Source: Magnetococcales bacterium (GTDB lineage: Bacteria > Pseudomonadota > Magnetococcia > Magnetococcales > UBA8363). From it: a DNA stretch of 34,579 bases. The notes beneath the pieces are model-generated. The model did no database searches, had not been told where the DNA came from, and saw only the letters and a program-made list of their open reading frames with translations. Shown in pieces: positions 10,558 through 19,567 of this stretch. Both the position numbers and the translations under genes were made by a program. The DNA is taken from assembly GCA_015232645.1 (NCBI GenBank), contig JADFZF010000012.1:1-34579 (forward strand), in the 5' to 3' direction. The first letter of the stretch is position 1. Every line of letters begins with the position of its first letter.

Positions 10558-10711
10558 TTCCATGAATAGTAATCGTCAAGGTATGGTTTTCCAAGGCCAC
10601 GATCCGCGGATCCCGCCGGCGGCTGACATTGGGGGAATGGATTGGGTCCTCGGGTTGTTCTGTCGAGGAGGATCGGCAACCGGGGCAAACCAGGATGGAT
10701 AGGGAGCAGAC

Positions 10712-12019
10712 ATGAAGCAAGGCCACCCAATGAGCCGTCGTTTTTTTCTCAAGTCATCCCTGGCCGCGGGGACTATTTTGCCGACGGTTCTGGGGATGCT
10801 GCCCCATCCGGTCGGCGGACGGGCCCTGGCACAGTCGGAAAAAGGAGTCGGCCAGGGCTGGCTGGAACTGGCGGCCCGACGGGGCGAGCCAACGGGGAAA
10901 TTTGGCAAAATTGGCGATCCGGTCACCCTGACGGTGGGATACCAACCGTATTGTACCCCCTATTGGACATCAACCGTCAACAAGCAGGCACAGCTCTGGG
11001 CGCAATATCTTCCCAAAGGGAGTCGGGTGCTGTGGTTTCGATCCCTTTCCGGACCACTCATTGGCAATAATATGAATGCCGGCAGCAATCAGTTCGGTTA
11101 TATGGCGGAGACTCCGGCGCTCCGGGCCGGGGATATTGTCGCTTGCGACATGGTTTCGGTGACCGGCTACGACTCGGGAGAAACCGGAGCCATCGTCGTG
11201 CGTCGGGATTTATGGGATGAAAAAAAAGTGGCAGCGCCGGTCGACCTGAAAGGAAAACCAGTCGGCACCCCCTTTGGTTCCTATTCCCATCGGCAGTGTC
11301 TCACCTGGATGGAGCAAAACAAAATCGACCTTGATCTGCTTGACCGCTCCATCGAACTGCAAATGAGTCAACTCAAACAGGGAACTCTCTGGGCCAGCGC
11401 CCTGTGGGAACCCTACCCGTCGTGGATGGAATATCGGCATTTGGTCAAGCGTTGGATTTCTGGATTGGAGATGCCCTGTACCTGCACCACGACCAACAAA
11501 GAGGCGACGCCACATACCTTTCGGGTGGTCGGGGCCACCTTGGCGGTCCAGGATTGGATACGTGAAAGACCCGATATTATCGCCGCGTATCTAAAATCGG
11601 AAGAGGAAAGCCGTGATCTGCTGACCCATGCTCCCGACCTGGCGGCCTATTACATCTGGAGCGATATTCCGGAAGTGCCGCCACCGGTGATTCGCTCCAG
11701 TCTGGACATGATGGTTTGGGATGGTCGGATCACCGCCGCCATCCGGACCCATTTACAGGGATGTGCGCGCCTGTGGCGTGCCCACGGTCAGCTGCAACAT
11801 GAACGTTCTCAAAATCCCGATGCGTATGTGGACGAATGGGCCAATGGTGGTTTTCTTGACTTGGCCATTGGGGAAATGCAACAAGAGCGACGTTGGACTT
11901 CCGCCACCCAACCCGGTTTTCCCAAACTTATGAATGATGGACAACGTCAGCGTCATGAGTGGTCACGCTATGCCGATATTCAGGTACGCCAGGTCCCCTG
12001 GTCGCCAACCAGGCTATAG
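10712..12019 (+). CDS. Tat-exported NitT/TauT-type ABC transporter substrate-binding protein
   Basis: Twin-arginine signal MSRRFFLKSSLAAGTILPTVLGM...ALAQ; SBP-like body (DPVTLTVGYQPYCTPYWTSTVNKQAQLWAQYLPKGSRVLWFRSLSGPLIGNNMNAG). Upstream GGGAGC near the 10712 ATG. Confidence 0.75.
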   Translation: MKQGHPMSRRFFLKSSLAAGTILPTVLGMLPHPVGGRALAQSEKGVGQGWLELAARRGEPTGKFGKIGDPVTLTVGYQPYCTPYWTSTVNKQAQLWAQYLPKGSRVLWFRSLSGPLIGNNMNAGSNQFGYMAETPALRAGDIVACDMVSVTGYDSGETGAIVVRRDLWDEKKVAAPVDLKGKPVGTPFGSYSHRQCLTWMEQNKIDLDLLDRSIELQMSQLKQGTLWASALWEPYPSWMEYRHLVKRWISGLEMPCTCTTTNKEATPHTFRVVGATLAVQDWIRERPDIIAAYLKSEEESRDLLTHAPDLAAYYIWSDIPEVPPPVIRSSLDMMVWDGRITAAIRTHLQGCARLWRAHGQLQHERSQNPDAYVDEWANGGFLDLAIGEMQQERRWTSATQPGFPKLMNDGQRQRHEWSRYADIQVRQVPWSPTRL

Positions 12020-12087
12020 CTTGTCGGCCCGGCCCATGACCCCTTGCCCCAGACCTCAGGGGCACCTTCCGGCCAGAGGGGGAGCAG

Positions 12088-14703
12088 GTGGATTTTAATT
12101 TTTCTTTACGTAATAAGCTGTTGCTGACTTCCCTGGCCATTGGGCTGTTGCCGGTATTCCTGATGGGGTTGATTACGACCTACCAGGGGGCCAGTACAGT
12201 TCGACAGAGCGAATTGGAACATTTGCAGAGTATTCGCGATCTGAAAAAAACACATATCGAAAAATTTTTTCTGGAGCGAAAGCGCGATCTGAATTCCCTG
12301 ATGGATGTGGCGCAACTGCTGGAATACGAAGCGGAGTCGCGTCTGCGCAACATCGTCGAAAGCAGGAAGCAGTATACGGAATTGTTTTTCAGGGAACGCC
12401 TGATCGATGCCAAGGTGTTTTCCCGCAGTGAATCGCTGACCCAGGCAGTTGACCAGTTTTCCGGGGCCTTCAAGGTGGAGGGTCAGCGGATCGGGGGAAT
12501 GGCGTGGAAGGCGGCATCAGACCGATTTGCGACCGAAATCGATCAATACCGTCAGGAACGCGGTTTTGATGATGTGCTGCTGTTGGACACCATGGGCAAC
12601 GTTGTCTACGCCGCCGCCCAGGGGAGTGACGCCGGAGGGAACATCCATCGCGATCCCCTGGACAAGACCTCCTTGAATACCGCTTTTACCCTGGGACTAA
12701 AAGGTGTTCACATCGAGGATTTTGCCCCCTATGCCCCGGTCCGCGGCGAGATGTCGGCGTTCATCACCGCGCCAGTGCAACGATTTGGCGAGGTCATCGG
12801 CGTACTGGCCTTGCGCCTTTCCGTGACCACCATCGATGCCATCGTTCAGAGCTTTGCCGGGATGGGGAAAAGTGGCCGGGTCGCTTTTCTCACCCCATCC
12901 GGCCCTCTGCCACGTTCTTCGTTTTATCCGGCGGCCGCGGTCGCCCTGACCACTGCGGGTGATCATGAAGGGGACGCCAAAGAGGGGTCACCCATCCGAT
13001 TCGTGGCCGAGGATGGCAGTGGCATTCTCCGTTTGGCCAGCGTGATGCCCGTCAACATACCGGGTCTGCAATGGCGTTTGGAGGCCGGCGTCCGCCTGGA
13101 TGAAGTGATTAACCCGGTGGGCGACAAGGCCTATGAAAGCTTTTTTTCCCGTTATGTGCAAAACCTGGGTTATGAAAATTTATACATGGTTCAACCAGGA
13201 GGTCGGGTATTTTTCGCCGCCCGTCCCAGCGATCTTCTCGGTGTCAACCTGTTGGAGGACCCCAGAAGCAAAAAGACCCATCTGGCTGGGATGTTGCGGA
13301 CGGTTTTGGAACAACATGGCGAGGGGATCAGCGATTTGATCCCTTTGGGATTGGCCGGTGACGCCCCATTCAGTTTCATCGCCCGTCCTTTGCTGGCCAA
13401 CGACAAGGTGGCGTTGGTGGTGGTGCTGCAAATGGCGGATACTTTCATCAACGACATTATGAAACAGCGCCATGGCTCGGAGGACAATGGTGAAACCTAT
13501 CTCGTCGGCCCCGACCATTTGCTGCGGTCCGATCCGGTTCTGGACCCGGAACATTTTTCGGTGCGCCAATCGTTTGCCAACCCGGATCGCAACCGGGTGG
13601 ATACCCCTGCCGTCCGCAGAGCGTTGGAACAGCAGTCGGGTTCCATGGAAAGCGTCAACTATCGTAACGATCCCGTATTCGTCTCCTTTGCTCCGGTACA
13701 GGCGGGTCAAGTGACCTGGGCCCTGGTGGCGGAACGAGATCGGGATGCCGTGTTGCGGCCAGTGAGGAAGTTACAATTTATTTTTTTGGCATCGGCGTTG
13801 GCGATCACGTTGCTTGTGGTCGTGGTCGGCTGGTGGAGTTCGCGGCGGATCACGCAGACGTTGACCTTGGTTTCCCAGGAGACGGTGAGGGCGGCGGGGG
13901 AAATCGCCGCGACCATTCTGCAACAGGAACGTATCTCTCGGGCCCAGGCGGATGCCATGACCGAAGTGGCGGCTGGAATGGAGAGGCTGTTTGAGACCGC
14001 ACGGCGCTCGGTGGAACAGGCGGATGCCGCCGTGGCGGAGAGTGGCAGTGTCCTGGAGTTGGCCAAAAGCGGAGAGGAACGGTTGTCGGCGCTCCAGGGG
14101 AGCATGGATACCAATGGACGCAGTGCCGAATCGGTGGCGCAACAGATCCGTTCCTTGAGCGACAAGTTTGTTCAGATCGATGAAATCAGCGCCATGATGA
14201 CCGACTTTGCGGTCGAAACCAAAATGTTGGCCATGAATGCCGCGGTTGAGGCGGTACGGGCGGGGGCCAAAGGCAAGGGATTCACGGTATTGGCGGAAGA
14301 AATACGTAAACTGGCCGAGGACAGCAAACGTTCCACCGATCGGATCAACAATTTGGTGTTGGAACTGCGTCAGGTGACCACCGGAACGGTCAAGGAATCC
14401 CACGAAGGGGCGAGGACCGCCCAGGAAGGTCTCGCTATGGCCCGTGAGACCATCGGCACCTTTGCCCAGGTGACTGCCTCGGCCGAGAACGCCGCCGCCA
14501 ACGCCGGACAAATTACCCTCAACCTGCGCAACGAAGAGGAAGAGATCAAACAACAGTTGCTCAACATCACCAGGATGAAAGAGGCGGCAGGCGAAAATGC
14601 ATCGGGGATTGCCCTGATCTCCGAAGGGGTAAGAAATTTCGACCGCATCGTCAGGGTGTTGGATGGTTTCATCCACGGCAGGCCTTCCGCAGGCAACCAG
14701 TGA
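12088..14703 (+). CDS. Methyl-accepting chemotaxis protein with large periplasmic Cache-type sensor region
   Basis: GTG start with GGAGCAG; TM1 LLLTSLAIGLLPVFLMGLIT; Cache-like segments (FFRERLIDAKVFSRSE, GETYLVGPDHLLRSD); TM2 FIFLASALAITLLVVVVGWW; MCP hairpin FAVETKMLAMNAAVEAVRAGAKGKGFTVLAEEIRKLAE. Confidence 0.93.
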   Translation: MDFNFSLRNKLLLTSLAIGLLPVFLMGLITTYQGASTVRQSELEHLQSIRDLKKTHIEKFFLERKRDLNSLMDVAQLLEYEAESRLRNIVESRKQYTELFFRERLIDAKVFSRSESLTQAVDQFSGAFKVEGQRIGGMAWKAASDRFATEIDQYRQERGFDDVLLLDTMGNVVYAAAQGSDAGGNIHRDPLDKTSLNTAFTLGLKGVHIEDFAPYAPVRGEMSAFITAPVQRFGEVIGVLALRLSVTTIDAIVQSFAGMGKSGRVAFLTPSGPLPRSSFYPAAAVALTTAGDHEGDAKEGSPIRFVAEDGSGILRLASVMPVNIPGLQWRLEAGVRLDEVINPVGDKAYESFFSRYVQNLGYENLYMVQPGGRVFFAARPSDLLGVNLLEDPRSKKTHLAGMLRTVLEQHGEGISDLIPLGLAGDAPFSFIARPLLANDKVALVVVLQMADTFINDIMKQRHGSEDNGETYLVGPDHLLRSDPVLDPEHFSVRQSFANPDRNRVDTPAVRRALEQQSGSMESVNYRNDPVFVSFAPVQAGQVTWALVAERDRDAVLRPVRKLQFIFLASALAITLLVVVVGWWSSRRITQTLTLVSQETVRAAGEIAATILQQERISRAQADAMTEVAAGMERLFETARRSVEQADAAVAESGSVLELAKSGEERLSALQGSMDTNGRSAESVAQQIRSLSDKFVQIDEISAMMTDFAVETKMLAMNAAVEAVRAGAKGKGFTVLAEEIRKLAEDSKRSTDRINNLVLELRQVTTGTVKESHEGARTAQEGLAMARETIGTFAQVTASAENAAANAGQITLNLRNEEEEIKQQLLNITRMKEAAGENASGIALISEGVRNFDRIVRVLDGFIHGRPSAGNQ

Positions 14704-16256
14704 ATGCCCCCGCGATGTCCGATAACGATGGTCGCTACGATCAAATGGGATCGAACGCTGGAAGGGATTGGTGGTTACGGTTCGAGTCCCTTCTGGAACA
14801 GAAAACCGGGCTATCCCTGGCCCATCCGCGGTCGTTGATTGCCGACCTGGTCGGTCAGCGGATGACGGCATGGAACCTGTCCGACCGCGACGCCTATCTG
14901 TCCCTGTTGTACGATATCGACAAAGGGCGGTGGGAATGGTCGGTGTTGCTGTCGGCACTACCGGTCCATGAGAGCTATTTTTTCCGCGATCCCGATCAAT
15001 TTTCTGTCATCCGGGAGCAACTGTTGCCGGAATTGTGGCGAGGGAAACGGGGGCAGGAGGGGGAACTGTCGATTTGGAGCGCCGGCTGTGCCAGCGGCGA
15101 AGAGGCCTATACCCTGGCCATGATATTGGAGGATTGGTCGGTCGCCACGACGACCGATCCGTGGCCTATCCGCATATTGGGAACCGATATGGACCCCAAT
15201 GGTATCCAGCAGGCCCGGGAGGGGCGTTATCGATCGTGGTCGTTTCGCAGCGTCGCGCCCGAGGTGTTGGCGACCTTTTTTCATGCCGAGGGGGATCAGT
15301 GGTACCGTATCGATTCGCGTCTGAGGAATCGGGTCCGGTTTGAGGAACTCAATCTTTTGGAAGCCGAGCACCATCTGGGTCAGGAACCACGGTTCGACCT
15401 GGTGCTGTGCCGCAATGTGTTCATCTACCTTTCTCCCCAGGCGGTGCGGCATATTTTGACGGCGATGCATGCCCTGTTGCGACCGGGAGGGTATCTGGTG
15501 ACCGGGCATGCGGAACTCGACCTGCAGCTCGTGGCCCGGCATGGTTATCGGACGCGGAATTTTCCCCACAGTCGGGTGTATCAAAAACCGCTGCCTGGTG
15601 AGGAACCGGTCGGGAGTTCACCCCTATCCCGGGGGGGATTCAAACCGGGAAGTCCCTGGTCGGTCCAGGCTCCGAATCCGCGTCCAAGTACCGATCATTC
15701 GCCAGGGATGTCATCAGGCAGGCCGGGTCTTGCGGTCAGCGGCGATGATGGTGCCGGTCCCGACATGGTGTGCGCACGGATGCGACGGCATATCGTGGCT
15801 GGACGTCATGCCGCGGCCCAGGCGGAAGGGGAAGCGGCCAGGCCGATCCATCCCAATGATGCCCCCATCCAGACCATGCTGGCCTGGGCCTTGGCCAATC
15901 TGGGCCGATCGGCCCTGGCGGAAGAATCGTGTCTGGAAGCGATTCGGATGGATCCCACCGCCTCGGAACCGCATCATCTGTTGGGCCAGATCTTGTCGGA
16001 AACCCAGAGGTTTGCCGAGGCGGAAGGGAGTTTTCGCATGGCGATTTATCTCGACCCCGGCGACATTTTGGCCATGATCGAGTTGGGCAATACCTTGGCC
16101 AGACTCGGACGGCGACAAGAAGCGCGACGGGAGTGGATGGTGGCAAGGAATCTGTTGGCGCGAGAACCTGACGATCGGCAGGTGGGCGTCTTTGAACACT
16201 GGTCGGTGGCATCATTGAAAATTGAACTGGAACGCCTGCTGCGCGAAGGTGGCTAA
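14700..16256 (+). CDS. cheR: CheR-type methyltransferase with C-terminal TPR (WspC-like)
   Basis: ESYFFRDPDQFSVIREQLLPEL, WSAGCASGEEAYTLAMIL, ILGTDMDPNGIQQAREGRY, FDLVLCRNVFIYLSPQAVRHIL; C-terminal TPR (SALAEESCLEAIRMDPTASEPHHLLGQILSETQRFAEAEGSFRMAIYLDPGD). GTGA overlap with upstream MCP. Confidence 0.93.
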   Translation: MNAPAMSDNDGRYDQMGSNAGRDWWLRFESLLEQKTGLSLAHPRSLIADLVGQRMTAWNLSDRDAYLSLLYDIDKGRWEWSVLLSALPVHESYFFRDPDQFSVIREQLLPELWRGKRGQEGELSIWSAGCASGEEAYTLAMILEDWSVATTTDPWPIRILGTDMDPNGIQQAREGRYRSWSFRSVAPEVLATFFHAEGDQWYRIDSRLRNRVRFEELNLLEAEHHLGQEPRFDLVLCRNVFIYLSPQAVRHILTAMHALLRPGGYLVTGHAELDLQLVARHGYRTRNFPHSRVYQKPLPGEEPVGSSPLSRGGFKPGSPWSVQAPNPRPSTDHSPGMSSGRPGLAVSGDDGAGPDMVCARMRRHIVAGRHAAAQAEGEAARPIHPNDAPIQTMLAWALANLGRSALAEESCLEAIRMDPTASEPHHLLGQILSETQRFAEAEGSFRMAIYLDPGDILAMIELGNTLARLGRRQEARREWMVARNLLAREPDDRQVGVFEHWSVASLKIELERLLREGG

Positions 16257-17330
16257 GTGAACGTATCCTCCTCATCAGCAGCCGCCTGGCCACATCTGGT
16301 CTTTCGGCTGAGTGACAAACTCTATGGGCTTGCAGCGGAGTCGGTCCGTGAGATCGTCCGTTTGCCGGAAATTTCACCTCTGGATGACCTGCCGCCTCAG
16401 GTAGCCGGTCTGGTCAACGTTCGCGGGCGGTTGGTGCCGGTCATCGATCTGGAGGCACGGATGCGGACCGCGGCGCGCTTATGGCATACTTCCGATTTTC
16501 TCATCATCGCCATACTTCACGATGACGTTGATATCGCCATGATTGCCAATCACATCGTTGGCATCCACGACCTGCAGCCGCGGCAGTCCGGAGAGCTGGA
16601 TGCCCTGTTGGGAGATGGGGAAGGGGGGGCACACCATGGATTTTTGGCCGGGGTCGCCCATATCGAAAACCAAATGGTGGCGTTGTTGGATTGTCACCAT
16701 CTTTTATTGCCCCGGGAACAAAAAGCACTCGGCGAGTGGGGGCGGGCGGATGAAGAAAGAGGTGACCCAGGGGCAGGGCGATCACTCTCTCCGCGCCGTT
16801 TCAGCCCCGGGTCGACCGATCGGGAACATAGCATCTTTCGCGAACGCGCCCGTCGGTTGATGAATCCGTTGCGCGGTACCGATGCGATCGTTGCCCAGGC
16901 CTTTGTCATCATCGAATTGCACCAGACCCGGTTGGCGTTCACCATGGAGGCGGTCCGGGGTTTTGTCAGCGTCATGCGGATGACCCCGATTCCGTGTTGC
17001 CCGGAGCATGTGGCGGGGATGATGAGTCGCCGGGGCGAGATGTTGACGTTGGTGAACGTGTCCATGATGTTGTCCCTTCCCAACGTTGCGAGGCCGATGG
17101 AAAAAGCGGTATTGGTGGAAATTCAGGAGGACGAGGTCTTGGGGCTCCTGGTCCACCAAGTGGTCGAAGTGGTCTATCAGGATGTCGATACCCTGTTTGT
17201 TCCCGTGGCGCCGGAAGATGGTCCGGCTCATAAGCTCGGCTCCCTGCGTTGGCGGGGGCAGTTGCTGGCGGTCATCGATCCCGCCAAACTGCTGCGTTCA
17301 CCGGAATTGGTGGTCGACCAGGCACCTTGA
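16257..17330 (+). CDS. Tandem CheW-CheW adaptor fusion
   Basis: Two CheW-like units: LVFRLSDKLYGLAAESVREIVRLPEISPLDDLPPQVAGLVNVRGRLVPVIDLEAR, and AFVIIELHQTRLAFTMEAVRGFVSVMRMTPIPCCPEHVAGMMSRRGEMLTLVNVSMML. Confidence 0.9.
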   Translation: MNVSSSSAAAWPHLVFRLSDKLYGLAAESVREIVRLPEISPLDDLPPQVAGLVNVRGRLVPVIDLEARMRTAARLWHTSDFLIIAILHDDVDIAMIANHIVGIHDLQPRQSGELDALLGDGEGGAHHGFLAGVAHIENQMVALLDCHHLLLPREQKALGEWGRADEERGDPGAGRSLSPRRFSPGSTDREHSIFRERARRLMNPLRGTDAIVAQAFVIIELHQTRLAFTMEAVRGFVSVMRMTPIPCCPEHVAGMMSRRGEMLTLVNVSMMLSLPNVARPMEKAVLVEIQEDEVLGLLVHQVVEVVYQDVDTLFVPVAPEDGPAHKLGSLRWRGQLLAVIDPAKLLRSPELVVDQAP

Positions 17331-17364
17331 TATTGAATTAATGGGAAATTTTGGAGTGGTCACC

Positions 17365-19521
17365 ATGAAAGTCAAATTCAAACTTTCAAGAATAATAACA
17401 CAGGGACTTATTTTTGCAGGATTACTGCCTGCCATTGGAATCAGCCTGTTTGCCTATGTGACCTTGACCCCGGTGCTCAAACAAACGGCGGTCCATCAGC
17501 TTTCCGCCGTCCATTATGGCAATACCCGGGAGTTGGAGCGCTACTTTGCCATCATGACCAGTCAGGCGCTCCCCATGATCGAGAACCCTTTGATCGTACA
17601 GGCCTTGGTTGACTTCACTCAGGGGGCGGCCGCCATCGAGTCGGAACTGGGTTCCGAATTCGATCGCGAGAAGGAGTCGCACCTGAATCAATTGCGGGCG
17701 CGGTATTTGGAATTGGCCGGTCGGATGCGTCTGACCGCCCCGGAGGAAGCGTTGAGTCTGTGGTGGCCCCGGAGCCGCGTCGGGCTATTGCTGCAATCCC
17801 GGTATATTGGCGACAATCCCTACCCGTATGGCACCAAGGCCAAACTGGACGGCCATTCCGGCGACGGCCTCTATGGAGCGGCGCACGTCCGCCATCACCC
17901 TCTGTTACGCAACTGTCTTAAACGCTCGGTGTTTTATGATTTGCTCCTGATCGAGCCCAAAGAGTTTCGCATCGTCTATTCGATACAAAAGGATTTGGAT
18001 TTTGGGCTCAACCTGAGGACGGGTCCCCACAGTGGGAGTCGGTTGGCCGCCACCGTCGCCCAGGCCATGAACCAAACCATGCCTGGAAGCCTGTTCCTGT
18101 CTGATTTTGAACTGTATCCCCCGTCTCCCAATCGTCCCAGCGGCTTTGTCGTTCTGCCGGTGTTCGATGATGGACAAAAGCTTGGGGCACTGGCGCTGCA
18201 ATTCGCCGCCACTGCCATCGAAACGGTGACCAACAACGGCGGCCTCTGGCAGGAGATCGGCCTGGGAACGACGGGGGAAAGTTTCCTCACGGGGCCGGAT
18301 AAAATCTTTCGCAGCAACGTTCGCCCCATGCTGGAGGATCCAAAAAGTTTTATCGCGACCCTCCGACATAACGGCGTTGATGAAATCATCCTGACCCGGA
18401 TGGAACAGAATCGCAGCGTCAGCTCGTTTCTCCCCTGGACCGCTCTGCCCGACGACGAGGTGACCCGGGGGATTCGGCATGGTCCGGAAGAACTGACCGA
18501 TTATATGGGGCGCCAGGTGTTGGCCAGCCATTCCCCGATCACCCTTCCCGGAGGGCAGCAATGGACCCTGTTCACGACGATTTCCTTGGGGGATGCCTAC
18601 CGTACCCTGTACTTCATGCAATGGGGAACAGCGGTCATCGTCCTGATGTCCATCTTGGTCATCGGCTATCTTGGTCGGTGGATTCGTGATAGAATCATGA
18701 TACGGCTGCAAGGGCTGTCCCAAACCATATCGATGTTTCTTGAACAACTGCGCAACCTGGTGACGCAACAGGAATCGACCGCCAGTCAGCAGGCCTCTTC
18801 GGTCAACGAGACCAATGCCACTTTGGCGGAATTGGACAGTTCGGCGCGCAAAACCGCGGAACATGCGACCAAAACCACCTCTTTGGCGGAAAATTCACGC
18901 GACCTGGTGAGCTCCGGCATCGGCCAATTGGAATCACTGCGCCAAGGGATGAGCGACACCAAGGAAAAGGTGACCCAGATTGCCAACCATATTCTGGAGT
19001 TGAGCGAACAGACCGACCAGATCCGTGATATTTCGCGTCTGGTATCGGACTTTGCGAATGAGACCAAAATGTTGGCCATGAACGCCGCCGTCGAGGCGGT
19101 TCGGGCGGGCGAACATGGAAAGGGATTTTCGGTTTTGGCACTGGAAACCCGCAAGCTGGCCGATGAATCCAAGTGGTCGACCAAACGTATCAACGCCCTG
19201 GTGGGGGAAATTCAGAAGGCGACCAATGCCACGGTGATGATTACCGATGAGGGGAGCAAAACCATGACCAGGGGTGTGGAGATGACCGAAAAATCGGTTC
19301 TGGTCCTCCATGAGATCGCCGAGGCCATGGAAACCGGTCTGGAACGCATTCAACAGATCTCCCTCAATGCCAAGCAACAATCTCTGGCCATCAGTCAGGT
19401 GGTGGGAGCCATGAATGCCATCAATGCCGGAGCGCGGGACAATGAAACCGGTTTGGCCCAGGTCGTGGCGGGGATACGCTCTTTGGATGACGCTGCGAAT
19501 AACTTGAAGGATTTTCTATGA
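17365..19521 (+). CDS. Methyl-accepting chemotaxis protein with periplasmic Cache-type sensor
   Basis: Start trimmed from ORF 17086; ATG 17365 has GGAG upstream (17341 is an alternative). TM1 IITQGLIFAGLLPAIGISLFAYV, GESFLTGPDKIFRSN, TM2 TAVIVLMSILVIGYLGRWI, MCP tip FANETKMLAMNAAVEAVRAGEHGKGFSVLALETRKLADES. Confidence 0.92.
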   Translation: MKVKFKLSRIITQGLIFAGLLPAIGISLFAYVTLTPVLKQTAVHQLSAVHYGNTRELERYFAIMTSQALPMIENPLIVQALVDFTQGAAAIESELGSEFDREKESHLNQLRARYLELAGRMRLTAPEEALSLWWPRSRVGLLLQSRYIGDNPYPYGTKAKLDGHSGDGLYGAAHVRHHPLLRNCLKRSVFYDLLLIEPKEFRIVYSIQKDLDFGLNLRTGPHSGSRLAATVAQAMNQTMPGSLFLSDFELYPPSPNRPSGFVVLPVFDDGQKLGALALQFAATAIETVTNNGGLWQEIGLGTTGESFLTGPDKIFRSNVRPMLEDPKSFIATLRHNGVDEIILTRMEQNRSVSSFLPWTALPDDEVTRGIRHGPEELTDYMGRQVLASHSPITLPGGQQWTLFTTISLGDAYRTLYFMQWGTAVIVLMSILVIGYLGRWIRDRIMIRLQGLSQTISMFLEQLRNLVTQQESTASQQASSVNETNATLAELDSSARKTAEHATKTTSLAENSRDLVSSGIGQLESLRQGMSDTKEKVTQIANHILELSEQTDQIRDISRLVSDFANETKMLAMNAAVEAVRAGEHGKGFSVLALETRKLADESKWSTKRINALVGEIQKATNATVMITDEGSKTMTRGVEMTEKSVLVLHEIAEAMETGLERIQQISLNAKQQSLAISQVVGAMNAINAGARDNETGLAQVVAGIRSLDDAANNLKDFL

Positions 19522-19567
19522 CCTGTTGTAACTACCCGGCCCTTTGGGATCAAAAATAGCGACTGCC

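Noticed and set aside
9574-10563. 329-aa - strand ORF opposite the diguanylate cyclase
   Set aside because: Antisense shadow of a clear PAS-GGDEF gene.
13771-14958. 395-aa - strand ORF opposite the MCP signalling domain and cheR start
   Set aside because: Shadow ORF spanning two well-supported + strand genes; Arg/Gly/His-rich, no motif.
17905-18864. 319-aa - strand ORF opposite the second MCP
   Set aside because: Antisense shadow; no recognisable motif.
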